Source: Cyclobacteriaceae bacterium (GTDB lineage Bacteria; Bacteroidota; Bacteroidia; Cytophagales; Cyclobacteriaceae). Taken from it: a stretch of DNA of 7,647 nt. The translations under genes were made by a program, and so were the position numbers. The stretch spans positions 1 to 7,647 of the forward strand of contig WGED01000488.1 in NCBI GenBank assembly GCA_015492915.1, in the 5' to 3' direction. Below the pieces are notes generated by a model. It did no database searches. It saw only the letters and a list, made by a program, of their open reading frames with translations, and was not told the DNA's origin. How positions within the stretch are numbered: the stretch's first letter is position 1; every line of letters starts with the position of its first letter. Of this stretch, positions 1 to 6,536 are shown piece by piece.

Positions 1-255
1 ATCATTGATATCCGTGACAAAGATGCTGCACTTGACAATATGACTGTAATCCATACCCGCGGCCTGTAACACGGCGCCAAGATTGTTCATTACCCGGGTA
101 GTTTCTGCACCTATATCACCTGCCACCATATTTCCGGTATTGGCATCAAGGGCTATCTGCCCCGATACATAAAGCGTATTCCCTGTCTTTATTGCCTGGC
201 TGTACGGCCCGACGGGTTCAGGAGCATCGGGAGTATAAATTATAATTTTGTCCAT
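1..255 (-). CDS. ridA: RidA/YjgF-family enamine/imine deaminase, 3' end cut by window edge
   Basis: Proteins of this family hydrolyse reactive 2-aminoacrylate and related imines, released by PLP-dependent enzymes, to keto acids and ammonia in the cytosol, usually as trimers. Reading from the ATG at 255-253, 85 codons are open to the window edge, about two thirds of the usual 125-130 residues. Visible family signatures are PVGPYSQAI at residues 14-22, YVSGQIALD at 29-37, and a segment VKCSIFVTDIND at 74-85 that matches the conserved core strand. The substrate-binding arginine and catalytic glutamate of RidA lie further along and are missing here, so deaminase activity cannot be confirmed from the residues present. 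No Shine-Dalgarno sequence is obvious before the ATG. The gene is divergent from hemE with 81 bp between the start codons. The GPYSQ motif favours true RidA over more distant Rid subfamilies; the gene symbol is assigned by family only. Confidence 0.9.
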   Translation of the reverse strand, partial: MDKIIIYTPDAPEPVGPYSQAIKTGNTLYVSGQIALDANTGNMVAGDIGAETTRVMNNLGAVLQAAGMDYSHIVKCSIFVTDIND

Positions 256-280
256 GTCAAGGGGTTTTGAATTACATTAG

Positions 281-288
281 TAACTTTG
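281..288 (+). promoter_or_regulatory. Bacteroidota -7 promoter element candidate for hemE
   Basis: The bases TAACTTTG match the Bacteroidota -7 consensus TAnnTTTG exactly and would start a transcript near 294, leaving a leader of about 43 bases before the hemE ATG at 337. No good -33 TTTG is present: TTTG at 266-269 is too close (11-base spacer) and TTTG at 247-250 is too far (30-base spacer). This element lies one base from the opposite-strand element at 290-297. Confidence 0.45.
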
Positions 289-289
289 C

Positions 290-297
290 CAAAAATA
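290..297 (-). promoter_or_regulatory. Bacteroidota -7 promoter element candidate for ridA
   Basis: Read on the minus strand the bases are TATTTTTG, a full match to the Bacteroidota sigma-factor -7 consensus TAnnTTTG. It would place a transcript start near 284-285, about 30 bases before the ridA ATG. The expected -33 TTTG is not clear: the nearest candidate is ATTG (316-313, minus strand) with a somewhat short 15-base spacing. The AT-rich setting makes chance matches possible. Confidence 0.45.
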
Positions 298-336
298 CAA
301 CATAATAAATCACAATTAAAACAGTCCGGACAATCC

Positions 337-1383
337 ATGACTTTAACAAACGACTTACTATTGCGTGCTGCCAGGGGAGAAAAAACCGAGCGGACGCCGG
401 TGTGGGTAATGCGCCAGGCGGGCAGGATACTGAACGAATACAACGAAGTCCGAAAAAAACTCTCGGGCTTTATCGAGCTTGTGAAAATGCCCGAACTGGC
501 CGCAGAGGTAACTATCCAGCCGGTTGATATCCTCGGCGTTGATGCCGCTATCATATTTTCCGATATCCTGGTCATACCAGAGGCGATGGGATTACCCTAC
601 CAAATGCTTGAAGGCAGGGGGCCGTTCTTTCCGGAAACAATAAAAACGGAAGAGGACCTGAATAAGCTCCGGACTGCAGATGACGACAGCCTCGGTTATG
701 TAGCCGAAGCCATAAGACTGACCAAAAAAGAGCTGAACGACCGCGTACCGCTGATTGGTTTCACCGGTGCACCATGGACACTTTTTTGCTATATGATCGA
801 AGGCAAAGGCAGCAAGACCTTTTCCCTTGCCCGCAGGATGCTGTATGAAAAACCGGCCTTTTCTCATACGCTTTTATCAAAGATCACCGACAGCATCATC
901 AATTATCTAAAGATGCAGATAGCTGCCGGGGCAGATATACTCCAGATTTTCGACTCATGGGCCGGCGTGCTTCCTCCATGGCAATACGACGAATTTTCAT
1001 TAAAATACATCTCCAGGATCATCGACAGTGTGAGCGATATCCCCACCATCATATTTGCAAAGGGAGCATACGGCTCCAGAAAGTCTATCGGCAATACAAA
1101 TTGCGATGTTGTGGGACTGGATTGGAATATGGACATCGGGGAGTCCAGAAGCCTTGTTGGGGAAGAGAAGACATTACAGGGCAATATGGATCCTGCGGCA
1201 TTATACGCGGGATTCGATATCATCAGGGAGGAGACCCGGAAGATGCTGGATCTGTTCGGCTCTGACCGCCATATCGCCAACCTCGGCCACGGCGTTTATC
1301 CGGACACCAATGCAGACAGCGTCAAATGTTTTATTGATGAGGTGAAAGAGTACAGCGCTAAAATGCGTCAGGGCAATTATTGA
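337..1383 (+). CDS. hemE: Uroporphyrinogen decarboxylase HemE
   Basis: HemE removes the four acetate carboxyl groups of uroporphyrinogen III to give coproporphyrinogen III, a cytosolic step of heme synthesis needing no cofactor. The product is 348 residues, normal for the family. Family signature 1 is seen as PVWVMRQAGR at residues 21-30, with the two substrate-binding arginines Arg26 and Arg30. Signature 2 is GFTGAPWT at 141-148, followed by Tyr152. The key aspartate that holds the pyrrole NH groups is Asp76 in FSDIL, Ser207 lies in FDSWAG, and the conserved histidine is His318 in GHGV. All catalytic positions known from the human enzyme are therefore present. The ATG at 337 is chosen because it puts the usual short N-terminus just before signature 1; an in-frame TTG at 286 would add 17 unconserved residues and lies inside the predicted promoter. 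The gene appears monocistronic: upstream it diverges from ridA, and downstream it runs 7 bp into the end of a convergent lipoprotein gene. Confidence 0.97.
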   Translation: MTLTNDLLLRAARGEKTERTPVWVMRQAGRILNEYNEVRKKLSGFIELVKMPELAAEVTIQPVDILGVDAAIIFSDILVIPEAMGLPYQMLEGRGPFFPETIKTEEDLNKLRTADDDSLGYVAEAIRLTKKELNDRVPLIGFTGAPWTLFCYMIEGKGSKTFSLARRMLYEKPAFSHTLLSKITDSIINYLKMQIAAGADILQIFDSWAGVLPPWQYDEFSLKYISRIIDSVSDIPTIIFAKGAYGSRKSIGNTNCDVVGLDWNMDIGESRSLVGEEKTLQGNMDPAALYAGFDIIREETRKMLDLFGSDRHIANLGHGVYPDTNADSVKCFIDEVKEYSAKMRQGNY

Positions 1384-1853
1384 AGTTTCACTCTGTAAGA
1401 CCCTTCAATACCGGTCGTCCGGCCGCCGCTGTTCGAATTTACTTCAAATGAAAAGGTGATCGCTTCATCCGTCACATCCACGCTGGTAAATTCCGGCACC
1501 GATGCGCCTGACAGAGAGATATTATCCGTTCCTGCTCCTGTCCATGCCCACGTGGCGTCGAGCGTAGAGATAAATTCATCCGCTCCCGAAGCATAAATAA
1601 ATGTTGGTGCCCAATCATCAGCGCCCGAAGATTTGAAAATAAGCTGGAGGCTTGCAAGATCTGCAGGATCCACTCCTGAGGGCAATGAGACCACTTCCAC
1701 ATTGCCGGGGCCTCCCCACGGGCTGCCCTCTTCGAGCAGCCTGGCGGCTTTCTGCTGAAGGTTGAGAGACGGTGTCACCTCCCCGCCACAGTTGAATAAA
1801 AACGGCAGAAAGAATATCGTCATGAAAAGCAGATAATTTTTATAATTGTACAT
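1377..1853 (-). CDS. Predicted small lipoprotein of unknown function
   Basis: This 158-residue product starts with a lipoprotein-like signal: Lys5, a hydrophobic stretch at about 8-20, then LFNC with Cys22 as the likely lipidated residue, followed by GGE. Asn21 just before the cysteine is unusual, as signal peptidase II sites mostly have Gly, Ala or Ser there. The mature part opens with a short charged helix-like stretch (about 30-43), then an apparently beta-rich region with many Ser, Thr, Gly and Asp residues. The ending SGGRTTGIEGSYRVKL (about 142-157) resembles, from memory, the C-terminus of a group of small uncharacterised Bacteroidota lipoproteins in which a GGR...G..GSY/NY strand closes the domain; I could not check this. 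The ATG at 1853 is preferred to the in-frame ATG at 1823, which would lose the basic N-terminal residue of the signal. It lies 119 bp downstream of lpxA on the same strand and its 3' end overlaps hemE by 7 bp. No function is assigned. Confidence 0.75.
   Translation of the reverse strand: MYNYKNYLLFMTIFFLPFLFNCGGEVTPSLNLQQKAARLLEEGSPWGGPGNVEVVSLPSGVDPADLASLQLIFKSSGADDWAPTFIYASGADEFISTLDATWAWTGAGTDNISLSGASVPEFTSVDVTDEAITFSFEVNSNSGGRTTGIEGSYRVKLQ
1378..1410. repeat. 8-bp perfect inverted repeat across the hemE stop codon
   Basis: TATTGAAG at 1378-1385 is the exact reverse complement of CTTCAATA at 1403-1410, with a 17-base loop. It is followed directly by a second small inverted repeat, CCGG-TCGT-CCGG, at 1411-1422. 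The first repeat contains the hemE TGA and the last codons of the convergent lipoprotein gene. It could form a hairpin in either transcript and act as a weak two-way terminator or 3' end protector. There is no T-run on either side, the stem is mostly A-T, and the bases are also coding, so chance is a real alternative. Confidence 0.3.
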
Positions 1854-1972
1854 GGGAAAAGGCTTTATTAATCTAACTTGGTATATAAAGTTATGGTATT
1901 TTCTCAGACCATAAATATTCTCATCTTTTTTAACTACGATTCCGGAAAGCCCGTGATTAAAACCGGGTACTA
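1854..1972. other. Intergenic gap between lpxA and the lipoprotein gene
   Basis: This 119-base AT-rich gap holds no open frame of note and no convincing terminator. On the minus strand TATTTATG (1917-1910) differs from the TAnnTTTG -7 consensus at one base and would give a start about 50 bases before the lipoprotein ATG, but no -33 partner is visible. A 4-bp CCCG/CGGG stem at 1950-1967 is too weak to call a terminator. Whether the lipoprotein gene is read from the lipid A transcript or on its own is unresolved. Confidence 0.4.
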
Positions 1973-2758
1973 TTACGCTTTATTGATGTAGCCTTTCATA
2001 ATGCCCCTGGTCGAGTTTCTGACAAAATTAAGTATTTCGTCCCGCTCTTTGGTGCTCGGCATTTCTATCTGAATGGTATCAAGCGCTTTGGAGTTGTTAT
2101 TGTTGCGCAGGAATATGATTCTGTAAATCTCTTGGATTTCATTGATTTTTTCGTTCGAAAAGCCTCTTCTCCTCAGGCCGATTGAATTGATGCCCGCGTA
2201 GCTGAGCGGCTCTCTGGCGGCGGTCACAAAAGGAGGCACGTCCTTGCGCACAAGAGACCCTCCGGAAATCATAACATGCGCCCCGATCTTTACAAACTGA
2301 TGCACGGCAGATGAACCTCCGACAATGGCATATTCATCAATTTCCACGTGTCCGGCCAGTTGAACGCTATTTGCGAGGATTACTCGGTCTTTAATATGAC
2401 AATCATGGGCTATATGCACATAAGCCATGATGAGGCAATTGGAGCCAATGATGGTTTTGTGCTTGTCAACCGTTCCACGGTTAATGGTGACACATTCCCG
2501 GACAATGGTGTTATCGCCGATGATTGTCGTCGTTTTTTCACCGGCAAACTTCAGGTCCTGGGGAATTCCGGAGATGACCGATCCGGGAAAAATCTTACAG
2601 TTTTTACCGATCCTGGCCCCTTCCATGATGGTCACATTGGAGCCGATCCATGTGCCCTCGCTGATCTCCACATCTTTGTGAATCGTAGTAAAAGGCTCTA
2701 TTACAACATTGTCGGCGATCTTTGCCTCGGGATGTATATATGCTAACGGCTGATTCAT
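1973..2758 (-). CDS. lpxA: UDP-N-acetylglucosamine O-acyltransferase LpxA
   Basis: LpxA transfers a 3-hydroxyacyl chain from acyl-ACP to the 3-OH of UDP-GlcNAc, the first lipid A step, in the cytosol as a trimer. The 261-residue length equals the E. coli enzyme (262). Residues 1-190 are a left-handed beta-helix of hexapeptide repeats; the rest is the helical C-terminal domain. The catalytic histidine is His118 in HIAHDC (E. coli His125), with conserved His115, His137 in AGH and His153 in AVHQF, all at a constant offset of seven from E. coli numbering. GIPQDLKF at 64-71 is the family's substrate loop. Gly166 falls at the E. coli Gly173 acyl-length position; a glycine there leaves room for long chains, which fits the long hydroxy acids of Bacteroidota lipid A (inference). 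NSTRGI at 248-253 is the conserved C-terminal motif. The ATG shares an ATGA overlap with the stop of lpxC-fabZ, suggesting coupled translation. Confidence 0.97.
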   Translation of the reverse strand: MNQPLAYIHPEAKIADNVVIEPFTTIHKDVEISEGTWIGSNVTIMEGARIGKNCKIFPGSVISGIPQDLKFAGEKTTTIIGDNTIVRECVTINRGTVDKHKTIIGSNCLIMAYVHIAHDCHIKDRVILANSVQLAGHVEIDEYAIVGGSSAVHQFVKIGAHVMISGGSLVRKDVPPFVTAAREPLSYAGINSIGLRRRGFSNEKINEIQEIYRIIFLRNNNNSKALDTIQIEMPSTKERDEILNFVRNSTRGIMKGYINKA

Positions 2759-4149
2759 GGATTTTTCTTAACAATACTGGCAATTAAAATACTTTCGGTA
2801 ACAAGGTTATCTCCCACGTAAGCCCTGCACTTCATCTTTGCAATACCCCTTTTGATTGGTTCCATCAGGTCACATCGTATAACAAGCGTATCGCCAGGCA
2901 GCACCGGCTTTCTGAATTTGCAGTCTTCAATTTTCAGGAAATATGTCCAGTAATTCTGTGGATCGGGTACCGTGTTCAGCACAAATACTCCACCGATCTG
3001 CGCCATCGCTTCGACGATCAGCACACCCGGCATCACAGGGTTTCCCTGGAAATGGCCCTGGAAAAAATTCTCATTAAACGTGACATTCTTTACGCCAACT
3101 ACCGTCGATTCGTCGAGGTGAATAATCTTATCTACCAGCAGCATCGGGTAGCTGTGCGGAAGAATTTCCTTGATCTGATTGATATCGTAAACCGGTGTAT
3201 GATTCGGATTATATACGGGGATATTCGCCTCCTCATACTTTTTCATTGCTTTCTTGAGCTTTTTGGCAAAAGCCACATTGGCGGCATGGCCGGGACGTGC
3301 AGCCAGTATTTGCGCTTTGAGCGGCCTGCCCACCAGCGCGAGGTCACCGATGACATCAAGGAGCTTATGCCTGGCCGGCTCATTGTTATGGCGCAATTCT
3401 ACATTATTCAGAATCCCTTCCTGCTGCACCGTCACTTTTGGTTTGTTAAACAACTCAGCAAGGTAATCCAACTCACCCTCTTCCACAACACGATCCACCA
3501 CAACAATAGCGTTGTCCAAATCACCTCCTTTGATGAGATTATTTTTATAAAGCATCTCAAGCTCATGCAGGAAACAAAAAGTCCTTGCCGAGGATATCTC
3601 TTTCTTGAACTGCGAAATATCTGTTAATGTAGCATGCTGGCTGCCGAGCACGGGAGATTTGTAATCGATCATCACCGTCACACGGAAATCATCGAGCGGC
3701 AGGGCTGCGATCTCAACATCTCTTGAAGAATCGCGGTAAATAACACTTTCGGGAACCGTAAAAAAGTTCCTCATGGCATTCTGCTCGACAGTGCCCACTT
3801 CTTCCAGCGCTTCGATAAACATACGCGAACTGCCATCCATGATCGGGGGCTCGGGACCATCGAGCTGGATGAGGATATTATCGATCTGCATGCCGACAAG
3901 TGCCGCCATGGTGTGCTCCACGGTGTTGACCCTGGCACCGTTTTTCTCAATGGTTGTGCCTCGCGACAGGTCAACTACATTGTCAACATCAGCTTCTACG
4001 ATAGGCTGTCCATCGATGTCTGTTCTCTGAAATTTGATCCCGTGATTTACTTTGGCAGGGAGAAAGGTCATCTTTACCTCAACACCGGTGTGAAGACCCA
4101 CTCCGCTTACAGTCACGGGCTTCTTGATTGTATGTTGTTTCAGGTGCAT
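2755..4149 (-). CDS. lpxC/fabZ: Bifunctional UDP-3-O-acyl-GlcNAc deacetylase / 3-hydroxyacyl-ACP dehydratase (LpxC-FabZ fusion)
   Basis: One 464-residue protein joins two cytosolic enzymes. The LpxC half (about 1-310) is the zinc deacetylase that commits UDP-3-O-acyl-GlcNAc to lipid A. It shows VEHT with Glu78 and zinc ligand His79, zinc ligands His261 and Asp265 in RHKLLD, Lys262, and catalytic His288 in PGH. Relative to E. coli LpxC there are about 23 extra residues between the first and second zinc ligands, seemingly around 222-255. The FabZ half (about 320-464) dehydrates 3-hydroxyacyl-ACP in fatty acid synthesis: LPHSYPMLLVD at 330-340, catalytic His366 in GHF and Glu380 in VEAMAQ, spaced 14 apart as in E. 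coli FabZ. Both active sites appear intact. The fusion is a known Bacteroidota trait, not a frameshift artefact: the linker (about 305-322) is open and in frame. The two halves draw on the same 3-hydroxyacyl-ACP pool. It sits 8 bp after lpxD and overlaps lpxA by 4 bp. Confidence 0.97.
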   Translation of the reverse strand: MHLKQHTIKKPVTVSGVGLHTGVEVKMTFLPAKVNHGIKFQRTDIDGQPIVEADVDNVVDLSRGTTIEKNGARVNTVEHTMAALVGMQIDNILIQLDGPEPPIMDGSSRMFIEALEEVGTVEQNAMRNFFTVPESVIYRDSSRDVEIAALPLDDFRVTVMIDYKSPVLGSQHATLTDISQFKKEISSARTFCFLHELEMLYKNNLIKGGDLDNAIVVVDRVVEEGELDYLAELFNKPKVTVQQEGILNNVELRHNNEPARHKLLDVIGDLALVGRPLKAQILAARPGHAANVAFAKKLKKAMKKYEEANIPVYNPNHTPVYDINQIKEILPHSYPMLLVDKIIHLDESTVVGVKNVTFNENFFQGHFQGNPVMPGVLIVEAMAQIGGVFVLNTVPDPQNYWTYFLKIEDCKFRKPVLPGDTLVIRCDLMEPIKRGIAKMKCRAYVGDNLVTESILIASIVKKNP

Positions 4150-4157
4150 GCATTCAG

Positions 4158-5198
4158 CTAATTAGCCCGCAAATTTAGTACTTTTTTTTCAAGTTCATGA
4201 ACTCTTCTGTTTAATTCCGGGAGATTGCGGAAAACAGCATGACTTTTTAAATATTCTTTGTGGTCCATGGCGGGATAGCCGAATTTGATGGTGCCCGGCT
4301 CCTTAACCGATTTGGAAAGACCCGTTTTGGCAGCCAGTGTCACTCGATCGGCAATTTCAATATGCCCGACCAGACCGACCTGCCCCGCCAGCACACAGTT
4401 TTTACCAAGTTTTGTAGAGCCCGAAATCCCGGTCTGTGAAGCGACAACGGTATTGGCACCGATCTCTACATTGTGTGCGATCTGCACGAGATTGTCCAGC
4501 TTGACCCCCTTATCGATAATGGTATGCCCCATCGTGGCCCGGTCAATTACTGTGTTGGCGCCGATCTCCACATCGTCCCTGATGATGACATTACCGAGCT
4601 GAGGAATCTTTTTATAGGTGCCGTCATCCTGGGGCGCAAAGCCGAACCCGTCGCTGCCTACCACCGTGCCGGAATGGACAATACAGTTGTTTCCCATGAC
4701 AGTATTATGATAAATTTTCACACCGGAATACAGGATGCAATTGTCGCCTATGCTTACATTATCACCGATATAGACATGAGGGTATATTTTAACGTTATGT
4801 CCGATTTTACATTTTGAACCGATGTAGGAAAAAGCACCCCGGTAAATACGTTCGCCGGTCTCGGCATCGGGCGCTATAAACGAGGGTTCTTCAATCCCTT
4901 CTTTGACATAGCTCATCAGTTTGTCATATTCTTCCAGCAGGCGCGTGAACCCTGAATATGGATCCTTGACTTTTATCAGCGTCGTCCCGACAGGTTTCTC
5001 CGGCTCAAAATCATCCCGGACGAGGACAGCACTGGCCTGAGTGGTATAAATGTATTTTTCATACTTCGGATTGGCCAGAAAAGCTATGGCTCCCTTCCCG
5101 GCATCTTCGATTTTTCCTATGGTTGAGATGGTGTCCGTGCCGCTGCCAATCACTTTACCCTGCAACATAGCAGCGATTTGATCAATAGTAAATTTCAT
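4158..5198 (-). CDS. lpxD: UDP-3-O-(3-hydroxyacyl)glucosamine N-acyltransferase LpxD
   Basis: LpxD adds a second 3-hydroxyacyl chain, from acyl-ACP to the 2-amino group exposed by LpxC, giving UDP-2,3-diacylglucosamine. The product is 346 residues, close to the family's usual 340-350. An N-terminal uridine-binding domain spans about 1-100, with the typical IAFLANPKYEKY at 38-49. A left-handed beta-helix of hexapeptide repeats follows at about 105-305, containing the signature GSDGFGFAP at 181-189. The catalytic histidine is His242 in QIAHN (E. coli His239), and a second conserved histidine is His279 in GLVGH. FGYPAMDH at 306-313 is the usual exit from the helix, and residues 324-343 form a short Leu/Glu/Arg-rich helix that probably packs in the trimer. 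The start ATG at 5198 gives the conserved beginning of the uridine-binding domain. It lies 58 bp after the HD-domain gene and 8 bp before lpxC-fabZ. Confidence 0.97.
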   Translation of the reverse strand: MKFTIDQIAAMLQGKVIGSGTDTISTIGKIEDAGKGAIAFLANPKYEKYIYTTQASAVLVRDDFEPEKPVGTTLIKVKDPYSGFTRLLEEYDKLMSYVKEGIEEPSFIAPDAETGERIYRGAFSYIGSKCKIGHNVKIYPHVYIGDNVSIGDNCILYSGVKIYHNTVMGNNCIVHSGTVVGSDGFGFAPQDDGTYKKIPQLGNVIIRDDVEIGANTVIDRATMGHTIIDKGVKLDNLVQIAHNVEIGANTVVASQTGISGSTKLGKNCVLAGQVGLVGHIEIADRVTLAAKTGLSKSVKEPGTIKFGYPAMDHKEYLKSHAVFRNLPELNRRVHELEKKVLNLRAN

Positions 5199-5256
5199 CT
5201 GGTTATTTCTTTGAAAAGGATTTAACTGTATTGCGAATAGAATCAGGGTGAAAAAT

Positions 5257-6483
5257 CTATGCCTGCAAAGATATATCTTTCGGCCAGCATAGGTAATACT
5301 TTTTTACTAATTTCCTCATAGCCTTTATGTTGGGCAGATCGGAGGCATTAGCAATGTCGACAATGCCGCCTGATTTCGTCAGCATCTTTATCTTCTGCCC
5401 ACCACCGATATAGGCTGCATTGGTCTTGTATCCCTCCACCACAAAATGACGGGTAACTTCCATGGGAAGTTGATATTTTTTCATGACGTTTTCCTTCAAA
5501 CGGTCCACATCCCGCTTCGGGGGTTCTTTTTCCATCAGCCGGGTATGAAAAAGCCTTCGCTCCAACAGCATCCTGCACAGATTCGAAAGCGCCTGATCAT
5601 CATGATGCTGCCAACTTTTGATCGCACCGATAACATCATAATCATCGAGCCCGCAAAAGGCAGTGAGGATGTCCCTGTCGTGCTCAATCATCGTGGGCGT
5701 GATATTATTTTTCATAAAAAATCCCAGACCTGATGCCATAGGCAATTCACCGGCAATGTCTCTTGCCCTGCGCATGATTTCGACCAGCATCATCTCTACC
5801 CCTACGGTGGTCTTGTGAATATAAACCTGCCAGTACATGAGCCTCCTGGCACTGAGAAAATTTTCTATGGAATAAATGCCTTTTTCTTCAACGACCAATT
5901 CCTCATTATGAACATTGAGCAATTTTATAATACGTTCGGAGCCGATCTTGCCCTCAACCACGCCTGTAAAAAAACTGTCCCGATTCAGATAATCGAGCCT
6001 GTCGATATCAAGCTGGCTCGCCACGAGCTGATGAAAAAACCTCCTCTTGTATTTGCCTGCAAAGATGGCAATGGCCAAATCAAGGGCACCGTCAAACTGA
6101 CGGTTCAGTTCTTTCATGATAGCATGCGACAGTTGTTCATGATCCAGTGCCAGCACAAGCTCATTCTCCAAAGCATGTGAAAAAGGCGCATGGCCCACAT
6201 CGTGCAGCAGGATTGCCAGGAGGGCAGCATTATATTCCTCATCGGAGATGTCCACGCCCTTCAGCCTGAGGTTAATGAGCGACTCGTTCATCAGATGCAT
6301 CGATCCGAGCGCATGATGAAACCTTGTGTGCAGTGCCCCGGGATATATAAAATCCGTCAGCCCCAGTTGCTTGATCCTGCGCAGACGCTGAAAAAACGGA
6401 TGATTAATAATATCGTATATGAGATCATTGGGTATGGTGATAAATCCATACAGAGGATCATTAATAATTTTTTTCTTATTCAA
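5257..6483 (-). CDS. HD-domain phosphohydrolase (SAMHD1/dGTPase-like, COG1078 type)
   Basis: This 408-residue protein belongs to the HD metal-dependent phosphohydrolases related to SAMHD1 and bacterial dNTP triphosphohydrolases. The metal-binding set is visible: His57 in RFHHALG, His94-Asp95 in LLHDVGHAPFSH, and Asp161 in DIDRLDY. NDPLYGFITIPN at 8-19 and FFQRLRRIKQLG at 30-41 are the family's opening motifs, and YWQVYIHKT at 217-225 matches the conserved region after the HD core. The likely activity is nucleotide hydrolysis, but the true substrate of the Bacteroidota members is not known to me. The start is a TTG at 6483: a TAA lies only two codons upstream, no ATG occurs before residue 63, and the conserved opening motif begins at residue 8, so no ATG start is possible. 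An AAAGGA lies almost directly against this TTG. It heads the lpxD-lpxC/fabZ-lpxA cluster and diverges from porX. Its shared direction with lipid A genes may be positional rather than functional. Confidence 0.9.
   Translation of the reverse strand: MNKKKIINDPLYGFITIPNDLIYDIINHPFFQRLRRIKQLGLTDFIYPGALHTRFHHALGSMHLMNESLINLRLKGVDISDEEYNAALLAILLHDVGHAPFSHALENELVLALDHEQLSHAIMKELNRQFDGALDLAIAIFAGKYKRRFFHQLVASQLDIDRLDYLNRDSFFTGVVEGKIGSERIIKLLNVHNEELVVEEKGIYSIENFLSARRLMYWQVYIHKTTVGVEMMLVEIMRRARDIAGELPMASGLGFFMKNNITPTMIEHDRDILTAFCGLDDYDVIGAIKSWQHHDDQALSNLCRMLLERRLFHTRLMEKEPPKRDVDRLKENVMKKYQLPMEVTRHFVVEGYKTNAAYIGGGQKIKMLTKSGGIVDIANASDLPNIKAMRKLVKKYYLCWPKDISLQA
5266..5273 (-). promoter_or_regulatory. -7-like promoter element inside the end of the HD gene, possible lpxD promoter
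   Basis: On the minus strand the bases are TATCTTTG, an exact TAnnTTTG match and the same octamer seen at 6547-6540. It would give a transcript start near 5260, about 60 bases before the lpxD ATG, allowing lpxD-lpxC/fabZ-lpxA to be read without the HD gene. No TTTG is visible at the -33 spacing, and the bases also encode the last codons of the HD protein, so a chance match is possible. Confidence 0.4.
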
Positions 6484-6536
6484 ATCCTTTTATTGATTAA
6501 TTTCGTGTTCACTGATGAGAGAACTATAATTTAATT

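Noticed and set aside
286..336. TTG at 286 as hemE start, adding 17 residues
   Set aside because: The added residues show no family match, the TTG overlaps the predicted -7 element, and the ATG at 337 gives the usual HemE N-terminus.
1910..1917. TATTTATG on the minus strand as the lipoprotein promoter
   Set aside because: It differs from TAnnTTTG at one base, has no -33 partner, and lies in an AT-rich gap where near matches are expected; noted only within the intergenic entry.
1950..1967. CCCG/CGGG hairpin after lpxA as terminator
   Set aside because: Only four G-C pairs with a 10-base loop and no T-run on the minus strand after it.
3052..3627. 191-codon open frame on the plus strand opposite lpxC-fabZ
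   Set aside because: It lies fully antisense to strongly conserved coding sequence and shows no recognisable domain or own control site; it is a shadow frame.
1973..5198. Possible duplication relation between lpxA and lpxD as a recent repeat
   Set aside because: Both encode hexapeptide beta-helices, but they are ancient separate families with distinct signatures; no long nucleotide repeat was noticed between them.
6525..6530. Perfect TATAAT six bases before the porX ATG, suggesting a leaderless porX transcript
   Set aside because: Bacteroidota primary sigma factor does not use the TATAAT consensus, no -35 partner is present, and the stretch is simply A/T-rich, as is usual before start codons in this phylum.
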